Assembly: GCA_964522165.1 (NCBI GenBank)
Contig: CAZFVV010000010.1
Span: 1-64,000, forward strand
From: JABWBP01 sp964522165
GTDB taxonomy: Bacteria; Calditrichota; Calditrichia; RBG-13-44-9; J075
Length of the DNA: 64,000 bases
Reading direction: 5' to 3'
Part shown: positions 17,627 to 26,419 of the stretch, in pieces
Numbering within the stretch: the stretch's first letter is position 1
Layout of the letters: each line of letters opens with the position of its first letter
Notes under the pieces: model-generated
The model's database searches: none
Seen by the model: the letters and a program-made list of their open reading frames with translations, nothing else
Told to the model about the DNA's origin: nothing
Program-made: the position numbers and the translations under genes

Positions 17627-20600
17627 ATGGGTATGACGATGTTCACTTTCCCTGTGCGGTTGTTTTTTATTGTTTTTTTCGCAGAAATGATCTGCCAAAC
17701 CGGCTTCGCAAATCCCCGGGATTCCGCTGCGGTGGGGGCCGCGGTTCCCGAATTGCGGGAATATTACCGTTTTCTGGCCTCCCTTTCCCGGTCCTCGCCG
17801 GCGGAGCGCATTAGCCGGGTAAAAGATTACCTGGAGACCCACCCCGGCTTTGAGAGAACCTACCCCTATCTACTGGATCATCTATTGTATGCCGGGCGGG
17901 AGGCGGAAGCAAAATCATATTTCCGGAATTTAAGCGCCTTGCCGGCCTGCTCCCGGGGCAGCCAATGGATGCTGGCGAAGCTCTATACCATGGAGGACCG
18001 CCCCGCCGAGGCGCTCCAATCTTTCCGGGAAGCTTTGAACAACGGCCCGCCCTCCATTTTCTTGTTGAATGATTTTTCCAATTTTCTCTCGCAGTATCAG
18101 CAGCAGTACAACGCTCTCGAAGAAATCGACCGCCTCGCAGTGATCCATCCTCTAAAAGAGATGGCCCGCGCCCTCTGGTATCGCAACGTCCTGGATTACC
18201 AGCGGGTGATCGACATCTGCGACCAGCTTCCCCCGGAATACGCCGCGGACGATTTGCTCCTCAATATCCTCAGTTATTGTTATAGTGAAACCGGGCAACC
18301 GTCCCAGGCGGAATCTACCTTGCAGAAAGGGTTCGAGCAGGTCAAATCTCATGGGGATCGGCAGCTGGAAGCGTACTACCTGGCTACCCTGGGGGCAAGG
18401 GAGCGCCAGAAAGGAGATTTCGAGGAGTCGGTTGAGCATTTAGAGAAAGCGCTTTCCATCAGCACCCAGTTCGACGATTTGATGCTCCTGGCGATGGTGG
18501 AAGGCACTTTGGGGGAAACCCTGGCCGGGCAACGCCGTTTCCCGGAAGCGCAGCGGAGAATCGACCGGGCGATCCAGATCTGCGCGGCTTTGCGAATGGA
18601 TCAAACCCTGGCGGGGCAATATTTGCACAAAGGAAAACTTTACCTGGAATGGGGAAAATTCAGCGACTGTTTGGATGAGTTTGCCCGTTGCGAGCAAATT
18701 GCGCAAAAGACCCAGGACCTGAGCCGTCTCGTTGCGGTGTGGATGGAAAAGTGCAGGTTCTACAAAACGCTCAATTTGAATGCTCTCGCTGAATACGAGT
18801 ACCGGAAAACTTACCAGTGGGCCCGGGAGCACGGTTATAAAAAGCTGGAATTCGAGGCGTTTTCCGGCATCGCCAGCGTGTTGATGGCGGATAAACGGTA
18901 TGGCGAAGTGCGAAGATTCTATCGCGAGGCGCTGGCGCTGCCGGAGAATTTTTTTCCCCCGGGGTATCGCATCTATTGGAAATGGATGAATGCGTACACT
19001 TATTACCTGGAAGCGCAGTTCGATTCCGCCAAAGCCGGGTTCGCGGAAGCCTACCAGGCCGCCCGCAATGCGCCGCAGGATGCTTATTCGGAATACGTGC
19101 AGGCCTACGCCCGCTTCCGCATCGGGAGCATTGCCGCGGCGCAGGGCGACTTTAGCGAAGCGCTGCGAATTTATTCGGAAGATCTGATTAAACAAGTTGC
19201 CGGCAGAAACACACAATTGAAGATGAACCTCGATCTCTATACCGGCAAGGTCTATGAACGGCAAAACGATCTCGAAAAAGCGCTGGCCCATTACCGCCGG
19301 GCTGCGGAAACCCTGGAAAAGAGCCGCGAAGAGTTAAAAGTGGAGCAGCTCCGGATCGGGTATTTTGCCGGCGGCGAGGAGGTTTACCAGGCTCTCATTC
19401 ACGGCTATTTTAAGTTGTACCGGCTGAATGGGAAACCGGAATACCTGGAAAAACTCTTCGCTTACCTGGAAATGGCCCGCGCCCGCACCCTGAAGGACCT
19501 GCGCTTCCGCGACGCCGCTTCCCGGGAAAAGATCATCCAGACCCCGGCGTATGCAGAATACCGGCTGGCCTGTGAAAACCTGCAACGGCTGCAACGCAGA
19601 ATCCGCCAATCCCCGGCGCAACACGACTCTCTCTACCTGAAATATGAGGCGGCCCGCTTCCAGGTTCTGTTCAACCGCCTGCGCCTGGTCAAAGAAGATT
19701 TAGCGACCGCCCGGCCTTCTCTGCCCTCCTTCAGCCAGGTTTTGCAAGGATTACAAAAATTAGATATGGGATTGCTGCTCTACCATGTTTCGGACAGCAG
19801 TGTATTTGCCCTGGCGGCCATGGACCCGCAAACCATCGAAGCGGTCGAATTCAAGATTTCACGGGATTCTCTCGCCGGGTTGATCGACCGCCTGCTCGAA
19901 CCGTTCCATAAAATTCCCGGGAAGGCAGTCAATAATATTCCCTTCCACGCCGCTATTGCCCACGATTTGTACCGCATCCTGGTAAAACCGCTGGAAGAGA
20001 AAATCACCCTGAAAAAAGATCTGCTGCTGATTCCGGACCTGGCGCTCAGCGGGCTGCCCTTTGAAATGCTGCTCGCCGCGCCCCCCGCCGCAGAGCGGTA
20101 TTTCCCCACCGACTCCGCAGAATATGCGCAGGACTTTTTGCTACACCGCTATTCTTTCCTGTACAGCCCCAGCGCCTGGCTGGGCAGCGGCGTGGCGGCG
20201 CCGGAACCTTCCCGGCCACAGATTTTAGTGCTGGCTAACCCGGTTACCGCGGAAACAGATTCAACCGCGGAAAGCTTTGCCCAACGCGCCGCCTCCCGTT
20301 CCAACTGGCGCTACGGCATCCTGTGGTACGCCGACAAAGAAGGGGAACGAATTCGGGAAATCTATCCCGCCACCACCGTTTACAGGCGGGAAGCCGCCAC
20401 GCCGGGCGTGTTGAAAGAACAGGTCTCCCGGCATGGGATTCTACACTTTGCCACCCACGCTTTTGCCGATACAATATTCGACGCGTTCTCCGGGCTGGTC
20501 CTGGCGCTCGGCGAAGATACGACCGATGACGGTTTGCTGATGGGATTCGAAATTGCGGATATGCGCTTCGATTGTGACCTGGTGACGTTAAGCGCCTGCG

Positions 20601-21016
20601 AGACCGGGGTGGGGCAGAGAGTCGCCGGAGAAGGAGTGTTGGGGCTGCCGCGCCTGTTCCTGGGCGCCGGGGCGCGGCGGGTGCTGATGACCCACTGGAA
20701 GGTGGGTGACCGCTTTTCCATGGAGCTTATGCCCCAATTTTATGACCGTTTTTTGAACCGGGATCAGTCCCAGGCGCACGCCCTGGAGGAGGCCAAGCGC
20801 TTCATGCTCGCGCAGGCGAAGCCGGAAGAGGGCGGACACTACCGCCATCCTTTCTTCTGGGCGGCGTTTACCCTGTACGGGGAACCGGCGCTTCCTCCCA
20901 GGCAATCCGCTTTCCCGGCAATCCGCTGGCTTCTCGGAACCCTTTTAGTGATTCTGGCGGCAGGATTATCCTACTGGATATATTCGCGCCGGCGCAACCG
21001 CACGAATGCCGGTTGA
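17627..21016 (+). CDS. secreted/membrane TPR-CHAT protein (caspase-like peptidase)
   Basis: About 1129 aa. A signal peptide (LFFIVFFAEMICQTGFA) is followed by a long array of TPR repeats (about 60-610), a helical linker, and a C-terminal CHAT domain (about 700-1090) with both catalytic motifs: ILHFATHAF (His about 944) and LSACETG (Cys about 991). A membrane helix (LLGTLLVILAAGLSYWIY) and a basic tail end the protein, so the protease is probably anchored from outside the cytoplasm. CHAT proteases are separase/caspase relatives and act in regulated cleavage, including some defence systems. Several ATGs cluster at the start (17627, 17633, 17639) after GTG 17621. It closes the sigma/anti-sigma group. 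Confidence 0.88.
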   Translation: MGMTMFTFPVRLFFIVFFAEMICQTGFANPRDSAAVGAAVPELREYYRFLASLSRSSPAERISRVKDYLETHPGFERTYPYLLDHLLYAGREAEAKSYFRNLSALPACSRGSQWMLAKLYTMEDRPAEALQSFREALNNGPPSIFLLNDFSNFLSQYQQQYNALEEIDRLAVIHPLKEMARALWYRNVLDYQRVIDICDQLPPEYAADDLLLNILSYCYSETGQPSQAESTLQKGFEQVKSHGDRQLEAYYLATLGARERQKGDFEESVEHLEKALSISTQFDDLMLLAMVEGTLGETLAGQRRFPEAQRRIDRAIQICAALRMDQTLAGQYLHKGKLYLEWGKFSDCLDEFARCEQIAQKTQDLSRLVAVWMEKCRFYKTLNLNALAEYEYRKTYQWAREHGYKKLEFEAFSGIASVLMADKRYGEVRRFYREALALPENFFPPGYRIYWKWMNAYTYYLEAQFDSAKAGFAEAYQAARNAPQDAYSEYVQAYARFRIGSIAAAQGDFSEALRIYSEDLIKQVAGRNTQLKMNLDLYTGKVYERQNDLEKALAHYRRAAETLEKSREELKVEQLRIGYFAGGEEVYQALIHGYFKLYRLNGKPEYLEKLFAYLEMARARTLKDLRFRDAASREKIIQTPAYAEYRLACENLQRLQRRIRQSPAQHDSLYLKYEAARFQVLFNRLRLVKEDLATARPSLPSFSQVLQGLQKLDMGLLLYHVSDSSVFALAAMDPQTIEAVEFKISRDSLAGLIDRLLEPFHKIPGKAVNNIPFHAAIAHDLYRILVKPLEEKITLKKDLLLIPDLALSGLPFEMLLAAPPAAERYFPTDSAEYAQDFLLHRYSFLYSPSAWLGSGVAAPEPSRPQILVLANPVTAETDSTAESFAQRAASRSNWRYGILWYADKEGERIREIYPATTVYRREAATPGVLKEQVSRHGILHFATHAFADTIFDAFSGLVLALGEDTTDDGLLMGFEIADMRFDCDLVTLSACETGVGQRVAGEGVLGLPRLFLGAGARRVLMTHWKVGDRFSMELMPQFYDRFLNRDQSQAHALEEAKRFMLAQAKPEEGGHYRHPFFWAAFTLYGEPALPPRQSAFPAIRWLLGTLLVILAAGLSYWIYSRRRNRTNAG

Positions 21017-21041
21017 ATTTTTTCAATGCGGTCTGGGTTTA

Positions 21042-21151
21042 AGGTGTTTTAGTGTTCTGGTGTTCAAGTGTTTTTATGAGGTCCTATTTACACAACAGAA
21101 AACCAACCTGCTATAACACTAAAATACCAGAACACGCTAACACCCGAAAAC
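21042..21151. repeat. octameric GTGTT repeat pair, inverted
   Basis: The left arm (21042-21075) reads in 8-nt steps GGTGTTTT-AGTGTTCT-GGTGTTCA-AGTGTT. The right arm (21115-21151) is inverted and reads GGTGTTAG-CGTGTTCT-GGTATTTT-AGTGTT. The two arms can pair across a loop of about 40 nt. It lies between the convergent CHAT gene and the 492-aa gene, where it could also end transcription. Confidence 0.7.
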
Positions 21152-21160
21152 TTGCGAACT

Positions 21161-22639
21161 CTATTCCCGCGGTTTTAACAACTTTCGATGCAACCCGTGC
21201 CCAAGATATTGCCATCCCAAAATTCCCTGGCGGGGTTTTCCTTGCAGATATTCCTGCGCCCGCGCCAGGAAGCAATGCGGCGGCATAAAGGCATTGAGCG
21301 CCTTGAATTGTTCCGGGAATTCGCGCGCCGCGCGTAAAAACGGCGCGACCCTGGCAATAAATCCCTGGTAATCGCCATATTCCCTGCCCACCACGGAAAT
21401 CAGCTTTTGGTAAAATAGCTCTATCTGCGCCCGGTTCGGATCATCCGGCGGCATCTCGCCGTTCCCGGCGGCTTTGAAAAATTCCGGTTTGATTTTCTCC
21501 AGCAATTGAACCTGCAAGGGGGCCACTTTTTCCCCCATTTCTTCGCGGGGAACGGTCATTTGCACGAAAACTTCCAACATATCCGCAAGGGTGAAGGGTT
21601 GAACTGCCAGGCGGGCATCGAAATAAGGTTCCGGGGAAATATGCTCCCCGGAAAAATCACAGGCCCGGTCGATGGGTTTCAACTCGTCCGCGGCCAGGGC
21701 CAGTTTCATCTGCCGGATGTAGTGATTGGGATTCTCGCTCAACGCGCCCGGCCCCGCCAGGCGGCTTTTCACAGCCGCATATTTTTCTTCCCCGAGATGC
21801 GCCCGGCTCAGGGGATGGTAAAGCCCCAGGTTCAGGCCCAGGTGAATCAGCTCCCCGCAATAAACCCGGTTTTCCGGGCTATTCAGCCATTTGAAAGCGG
21901 CTTCTTCACCCAGCAGCGCCTCCAACAAGCGGTCGCCCAGGGTGGCAACTTTTTCCAGGTCGATGGTTGCCAGGGGGTCTTTGCCATTGAAGCGCTCCCG
22001 GTTCGGAAAAACGCTAAAGGTATTGGCGATGGCCGTCCAGGCGGTAATGTTATCCACGTAGCGGCGGATTTCCAGGGCGTCGAGCTTGCCCGGGAAGACG
22101 GGCTTGAGGAAAATGAGTACGTGGGCGGGGGCACCAAATAATCCGTGCGGGGTGCGCCGCTTATTTCTCTTGCGGAAAAACCTCTGCGGATTGGCCAGGG
22201 AGATAACCCCCGCTTTTCCGTTCCTCTCCACCCCGATAGCGACCTGGGAGTGGAAACACCGCAGTTTGATTTCATCCAGGGGGTCCCGGGAGTTGTTGCG
22301 ATAACGGTAACGAATCACCACGGCAAACTCGCCCGGGGCGATAAACCGGGCGATATCCGGCTGCTCGGATTCGTCCGCCTCCGGGTCTTCCGCCCCGGGG
22401 TTGTCGAACGCGATGAGCCGGATATCCGGCTCCGCCAGCCCCAGGGTATGGGTGGGGGCGATGACCGGCTGCGCACCGTGGAAAGTGTTGCGGGTGCAGA
22501 ACAAATCCAGCAAAGAATCTGCCCGGCATTGCCAGACCTGCCGCACTTTTTCCAGGTCGATGTCGTATCGCGACGGCGGGGGCTGGTGATTGAAATCATG
22601 CGGGGTAGCTTGATCGGTGAAAAGGCTTTTGCCTGCCAT
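21161..22639 (-). CDS. 492-aa protein, possible permuted NlpC/P60-like fold
   Basis: The ATG at 22639 has AGGAGGAGCG upstream. No signal peptide is seen. I do not recognise a named family. PAHVLIFLKP (His about 173) followed by a Tyr/Asp-rich stretch and YCGELIHLGLN (Cys about 261) resembles the His ... Cys-x-Glu-Leu order of circularly permuted papain-like (YiiX-type) hydrolases; this is a weak motif match, not an assignment. The C-terminal half (about 290-492) is helical. It lies about 147 bases beyond pstB at the end of the phosphate operon, separated by a heptameric repeat, and may be transcribed with it or independently. Confidence 0.6.
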   Translation of the reverse strand: MAGKSLFTDQATPHDFNHQPPPSRYDIDLEKVRQVWQCRADSLLDLFCTRNTFHGAQPVIAPTHTLGLAEPDIRLIAFDNPGAEDPEADESEQPDIARFIAPGEFAVVIRYRYRNNSRDPLDEIKLRCFHSQVAIGVERNGKAGVISLANPQRFFRKRNKRRTPHGLFGAPAHVLIFLKPVFPGKLDALEIRRYVDNITAWTAIANTFSVFPNRERFNGKDPLATIDLEKVATLGDRLLEALLGEEAAFKWLNSPENRVYCGELIHLGLNLGLYHPLSRAHLGEEKYAAVKSRLAGPGALSENPNHYIRQMKLALAADELKPIDRACDFSGEHISPEPYFDARLAVQPFTLADMLEVFVQMTVPREEMGEKVAPLQVQLLEKIKPEFFKAAGNGEMPPDDPNRAQIELFYQKLISVVGREYGDYQGFIARVAPFLRAAREFPEQFKALNAFMPPHCFLARAQEYLQGKPRQGILGWQYLGHGLHRKLLKPRE

Positions 22640-22711
22640 AAACGCTCCTCCTGTGTGATATATACTTATTATCCAAAGGAGCGAAAATATTGACAGGTTT
22701 GATAAATTTTT

Positions 22712-22785
22712 TGGTGAGTGGTGGAGGAGGGATTTGGTGAGGGGTGGAGAGGTGAATGGTAAGGGGTGGTTACTGCTCACCACTC
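22712..22785. repeat. heptameric GGTGNNN/GTGGNNN repeat with short inverted arm
   Basis: Degenerate 7-nt units such as GTGGTGG, GTGAGGG and GTGGAGA run from 22712. The inverted ctcaccactctc closes the stretch next to the stop codon of the upstream pstB gene. Confidence 0.5.
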
Positions 22786-23562
22786 TCATCCGTAGCGGCC
22801 CTCGATGTAGTCCGCGGTTTTGGGGTTGCGGGGATTGAGGAAAAGGTCATCCGTGTCGTTATGCTCGATAATCTCTCCCAACAGCATAAAAATACACTCG
22901 TCGCTGACCCGGCGCGCCTGGGCCATGTTATGGGTGACGATAATGATGGTGTAGCGCTCCCGCAGGCTGAGCATCATGTCTTCCACCGCCCGGGTGCCTT
23001 CCACGTCCAACGCCGAACAGGGTTCATCCATCAAAATCACCCGCGGCTTCAAGGGCAGCAGCCGGGCGATGCACAACTTTTGCTGCTGCTCCAATTGCAG
23101 GGAGGTGGCCTTCTTTTTCAAGTGGTCCTTCAGATCGTCCCACAGAAAAACCTCCCGCAGCGACTGTTCCACGACTTCATCCAACCCGGATTTTTTCAAG
23201 CTGCTGCGCTGCTGGTGCAGCTTCATGCCGAGCACGATATTTTCATATACCGAAATGGGAAGCGGATTGGGGCGCTGAAAAACCATTCCCACGCTTTTGC
23301 GCAATTCCGGGAGGGAGACGTCATCGTCGTAGATGTTTTTCCCGAAAATTTTGATCTCCCCCTTGGTGGTCACGTTTCCGTAGCGCTCGTTGATACGGTT
23401 GAAGGTGCGCAGCAAGGTGGTTTTTCCGCACCCGGAGGGGCCGATCAGCCCGGTGATGAGGCGGTCTTTGATATTGACGCTGACATCGATAAGCGCCTGG
23501 AAGTTCCCGTACCACAGGTTCAGATGGCGGGTCTCGATGCTATAATTCATTGCTTCACTCAT
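22786..23562 (-). CDS. pstB: phosphate ABC importer ATPase, signature motif degenerate
   Basis: A 258-aa PstB-type ATPase: Walker A GPSGCGKTT (41-49), Q-loop VFQRPNP (Gln 96), Walker B VILMDEP (Asp 179, Glu 180), D-loop SALD and H-loop VTHN (His 211) are all intact. The family signature LSGGQ is replaced by LQLEQ (155-159), although the following QQQKLCIAR is kept. The second pstB upstream in the operon has the reverse pattern, so the two should form one functional heterodimer that powers PstC-PstA. A homodimer of this protein would lack any canonical composite ATP site. The gene is separated from the other pstB by an octameric repeat. Confidence 0.9.
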   Translation of the reverse strand: MSEAMNYSIETRHLNLWYGNFQALIDVSVNIKDRLITGLIGPSGCGKTTLLRTFNRINERYGNVTTKGEIKIFGKNIYDDDVSLPELRKSVGMVFQRPNPLPISVYENIVLGMKLHQQRSSLKKSGLDEVVEQSLREVFLWDDLKDHLKKKATSLQLEQQQKLCIARLLPLKPRVILMDEPCSALDVEGTRAVEDMMLSLRERYTIIIVTHNMAQARRVSDECIFMLLGEIIEHNDTDDLFLNPRNPKTADYIEGRYG

Positions 23563-23583
23563 TCATTTTACTCGCGATTATCG

Positions 23584-23665
23584 AGTGTTCAGGTGTTATA
23601 GTGTTTTGGTATTATGGTATTTGGGTGTTCACGCCCCTGCTAAAACACCTTAACACTTGAACACT
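23584..23665. repeat. octameric GTGTT repeat pair between the two pstB genes
   Basis: The left arm, in 8-nt steps, is AGTGTTCA-GGTGTTAT-AGTGTTTT-GGTATTAT-GGTATTTG-GGTGTTCA (23584-23631). The inverted right arm (23642-23665) reads AGTGTTCA-AGTGTTAA-GGTGTTT. It fills nearly the whole 106-bp gap inside the operon and would form a long imperfect hairpin in the mRNA. Confidence 0.75.
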
Positions 23666-23668
23666 GCT

Positions 23669-24436
23669 TCATCCGAAAATGCCGGTGACATATTCGTAAG
23701 TCACCCGGTGGGCGGGGCTGTCGGAGAAAATCACGTCGGTTTTGTCGATTTCCAACAACTCCCCGTTCATAAAGAAAGCGGTGCGGTTAGCCAGTCGGCG
23801 GGCCTGCTGCACCAGGTTGGTCACCAGGATAATGGTCATCTGCGATTTGAGCTCTTTTAACACCTCTTCGATGCGCATGGTGGTTACCGGATCGACCGCG
23901 ATGGAAAATTCATCCAAACAGAGGATTTCCGGGTCGTGGGAGAGCGCCCGGGCGATGGTCAACCGCTGCTGCTGGCCCCCGGAAAGCTTGGTGCCCAGGT
24001 TGTTGATGCGGTCTTTCACTTCCTCCCACAGCGCGGCCTGCTTCAAGCAGCGCTCCACGATCTCATCCAATTGGGATTTATTGCGAATGCCCGCCATCCG
24101 GGGGGCGAAGGCGACGTTATCGTAGATCGATAACGGCAGCCCCACCGGCAGGGGAAACACCATCCCGATTTTTCGGCGCAGGCCGTTGATGTCTTTGATT
24201 TTTCGAACCTCTTCCCCATCGATTTTGATGCTCCCGCGCACCCGCGCCCCGGGAATAAAATCAATGGTACGGTTGATGGCTTGCAGGAGGGTAGATTTGC
24301 CCGATTTGGCCGGGCCGATGATACCCAGAATCTCGTTGCGATAGACGTCCAGGTTGATATTCCGCAGCGCGGAGAGGGGGCCGTAATCCACGTAGAGGTT
24401 GGAGATTTCGATCTTTTTATCGGTAGAAGGTGCCAT
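23669..24436 (-). CDS. pstB: phosphate ABC importer ATPase, Q-loop and H-loop degenerate
   Basis: A 255-aa PstB-type ATPase with an intact signature LSGGQQQR (151-158), Walker A GPAKSGKST (41-49) and Walker B ILCLDE (171-176). The Q-loop Gln is Pro (MVFPLPVG, residue 95), the D-loop reads SIAVD, and the switch His of the H-loop is Asn (LVTNL, residue 207). These losses would impair hydrolysis at its own ATP site while keeping the signature for the partner's site. It matches the degenerate half of asymmetric ABC heterodimers such as TAP1/TAP2 and TM287/288. It follows pstA by 63 bases and precedes the other pstB. Confidence 0.9.
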   Translation of the reverse strand: MAPSTDKKIEISNLYVDYGPLSALRNINLDVYRNEILGIIGPAKSGKSTLLQAINRTIDFIPGARVRGSIKIDGEEVRKIKDINGLRRKIGMVFPLPVGLPLSIYDNVAFAPRMAGIRNKSQLDEIVERCLKQAALWEEVKDRINNLGTKLSGGQQQRLTIARALSHDPEILCLDEFSIAVDPVTTMRIEEVLKELKSQMTIILVTNLVQQARRLANRTAFFMNGELLEIDKTDVIFSDSPAHRVTYEYVTGIFG

Positions 24437-24451
24437 TCAAACGCTTTCTCT

Positions 24452-24497
24452 ATGAATTTACCCGGGAGTTCGGAAACGGGGAACGGGGAGTCTGGGG
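24452..24497. repeat. heptameric repeat between pstA and pstB
   Basis: On the plus strand 7-nt units GGAGTTC-GGAAACG-GGGAACG-GGGAGTC-TGGGGCG lie in the 63-bp gap. No inverted arm. Confidence 0.55.
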
Positions 24498-24499
24498 CG

Positions 24500-25399
24500 C
24501 TACCATTTTTTGCGGGAGCGCAGATAGACCCGGAAGGCAATCGACAACCCGTTGGTGAGCAGCACAATCGCCATCAATACTACCGCGGTACCGTAGGGCA
24601 GTGCGTGGGGCACGTCCGGCACCTGGGTAGAAATGGTAAACAGGTGCATGGAGAGCGCCATGCACTGGTCGAGAAGGTTGTAGGCAAACAATCCCTCATC
24701 CTTCAGGGCCTTGAAGAACACCGCCCCGGTAAACATGATCGGGGCGGTTTCCCCGGCGGCGCGGGAAACCTGCAAAATGATCCCGGTGAGAATTCCGCTG
24801 ATGGAATTGGGCAGCACGATGGTGCGGATGGTCTGCCAGCGGGTGGCGCCCACGTTCCAGCAGGCGGTGCGAAAGGGCATGGGAACGGAAGCCAGCGCCT
24901 CTTTGGTGCTGGCGATGATCACCGGCAGGGTCATAATCGCCAGGGTAAGGGAAGCCGCCAGGATGGAGCGCCCGATGCCGGCGAAGAGCACGAACGCGCC
25001 CAGGCCGAACAGGGCGTGAACGATGCTGGGCACCCCGGCGAGGTTCACCACCGCCAGGTTGATGATGCGGGTGAACCAGTTATCTGTCGCGTATTCGTTC
25101 AGGTAAACCGCCGCCAGCACCCCGATGGGAGCGGACACCAGCAGGGAAATCACCACTAAGTAAATGGTTCCCAACAGCGGGGCCCAAACGCCCCCGGCGC
25201 GCATACGGTTGGCGGGGTTTTCCAACAGAAAGTCGATGGAGAGAATCGGCCAGGCCTGAACTACCAGGTAAGCGATGATCATAACCAGGGGAACGATCAT
25301 CGACAGCGCCATCAGGAAGAAAATCAGCTTCGCGAGCGCCTCGGTACGCTTTTTCTTCCGCACAAAAGGGGTTTCGGTGAAGGTAATGGATTCCATCAT
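24500..25399 (-). CDS. pstA: phosphate ABC importer permease PstA
   Basis: A 299-aa permease with six membrane helices and the EAA-type coupling loop FRTACWNVGATRWQTIRTIVLPN (about 195-217). RAAGETAP and the first-loop features are typical of PstA. It pairs with PstC to form the channel for phosphate. ATG 25399 is preferred over the TTG just before it; neither has a strong ribosome site. It is separated from pstC by an octameric repeat. Confidence 0.92.
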   Translation of the reverse strand: MMESITFTETPFVRKKKRTEALAKLIFFLMALSMIVPLVMIIAYLVVQAWPILSIDFLLENPANRMRAGGVWAPLLGTIYLVVISLLVSAPIGVLAAVYLNEYATDNWFTRIINLAVVNLAGVPSIVHALFGLGAFVLFAGIGRSILAASLTLAIMTLPVIIASTKEALASVPMPFRTACWNVGATRWQTIRTIVLPNSISGILTGIILQVSRAAGETAPIMFTGAVFFKALKDEGLFAYNLLDQCMALSMHLFTISTQVPDVPHALPYGTAVVLMAIVLLTNGLSIAFRVYLRSRKKW

Positions 25400-25417
25400 C
25401 AACTCTGTTCAGGGTTT

Positions 25418-25510
25418 CGAGTGTTCGGGTGTTATAGTGTTTTGGTTACTGCTTGTCTCATCGGGGGTTCTTTACCTTAACACTTGAACACCAGAACACT
25501 AATAACACTT
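25418..25510. repeat. octameric GTGTT repeat pair between pstC and pstA
   Basis: The left arm reads AGTGTTCG-GGTGTTAT-AGTGTTTT (25420-25443). The inverted right arm (25473-25510) reads AGTGTTAT, AGTGTTCT, GGTGTTCA, AGTGTTAA in nearly perfect 8-nt steps. It occupies the 110-bp gap inside the operon and ends four bases before the pstC stop. Confidence 0.75.
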
Positions 25511-25513
25511 CGT

Positions 25514-26404
25514 TTATTTTTCCCGGATTCCTTTTACCACCAGGTCCGCCACCAGGTTGATGACGAAGGTGATGACGAATAGCAGAACCCCGATAACGAA
25601 GAGCACCTGGTAATGCTCCGAGTGTTCCGGGGCTTCCCCTAACTCCGCGGCGATGGTCGCCGTAAGGGTGCGCACGGAATCCAGCACGCTGGTGGGTATT
25701 TTAATGGCGTGGCCGGTGGCCATCAGCACCGCCATGGTTTCGCCTACCGCCCGGCCGATTCCTAACAGCACCGCGGCCAGCAAACCATTGCGAGCCGCCG
25801 GCAACAACACCCGGTAAACGATCTGCCAGCGGGTCGCCCCCAACGCCGCGGCCGCCTCGCGGAAGGAGTCCGGCACCGCCTTCAGGGCGTCCTCGCCGAT
25901 GGAAACGATGATGGGCACGCTCATCAGCGCAAGAATAATTCCCCCGTTCAGCACGTTCAAGCCGATAGGGGCGTCAAACAGATCGATAATGATCGGGTTC
26001 ATCACCGTCAGGCCGATAAATCCCCATACCACCGAGGGAACCGCGGCCAGTAATTCGATGACGATTTTAAGGGTCTCTTTCAGGCGGTTGCCGCAAAATT
26101 CGGAGATGAAAATAGCGCTGCCCAGTCCAAACGGCACTGCAATCAGCATCGAGAGCGCGGTTACGCTGGCGGTGCCGGCGATCAGCGCCAGCACCCCGTA
26201 GCGTTTGTTGCTGGCCGAGGTGGGGTACCACTCCACGCTGGTGAAAAATTCGTGCAGGTTCAGGCCCTTAAAAAGGAATCCCCATCCTTCGCGGAACACG
26301 AAGAAAAAGATGCCGAAGACAAAGATGATCGCACTGATACCGCACAGCCGGATAATCGTTTCGATGACCGGCTCGGTGGTGGATTCCAGACGGCGCCAAT
26401 TCAT
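25514..26404 (-). CDS. pstC: phosphate ABC importer permease PstC
   Basis: A 296-aa permease with six membrane helices. The coupling loop FREAAAALGATRWQIVYRVLLP (about 185-206) and GRAVGETMAVLMATG (about 222-236) are characteristic of PstC. It starts 15 bases after the pstS stop on the minus strand. It works with PstA and the two PstB proteins. Confidence 0.93.
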   Translation of the reverse strand: MNWRRLESTTEPVIETIIRLCGISAIIFVFGIFFFVFREGWGFLFKGLNLHEFFTSVEWYPTSASNKRYGVLALIAGTASVTALSMLIAVPFGLGSAIFISEFCGNRLKETLKIVIELLAAVPSVVWGFIGLTVMNPIIIDLFDAPIGLNVLNGGIILALMSVPIIVSIGEDALKAVPDSFREAAAALGATRWQIVYRVLLPAARNGLLAAVLLGIGRAVGETMAVLMATGHAIKIPTSVLDSVRTLTATIAAELGEAPEHSEHYQVLFVIGVLLFVITFVINLVADLVVKGIREK

Positions 26405-26419
26405 AGGGAGACGTTTCGT

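Noticed and set aside
21042..25510. Possible CRISPR array from repeated GTGTT/AACAC units
   Set aside because: The unit is 8 nt with no spacers of constant length, arms are inverted, and no cas genes are present.
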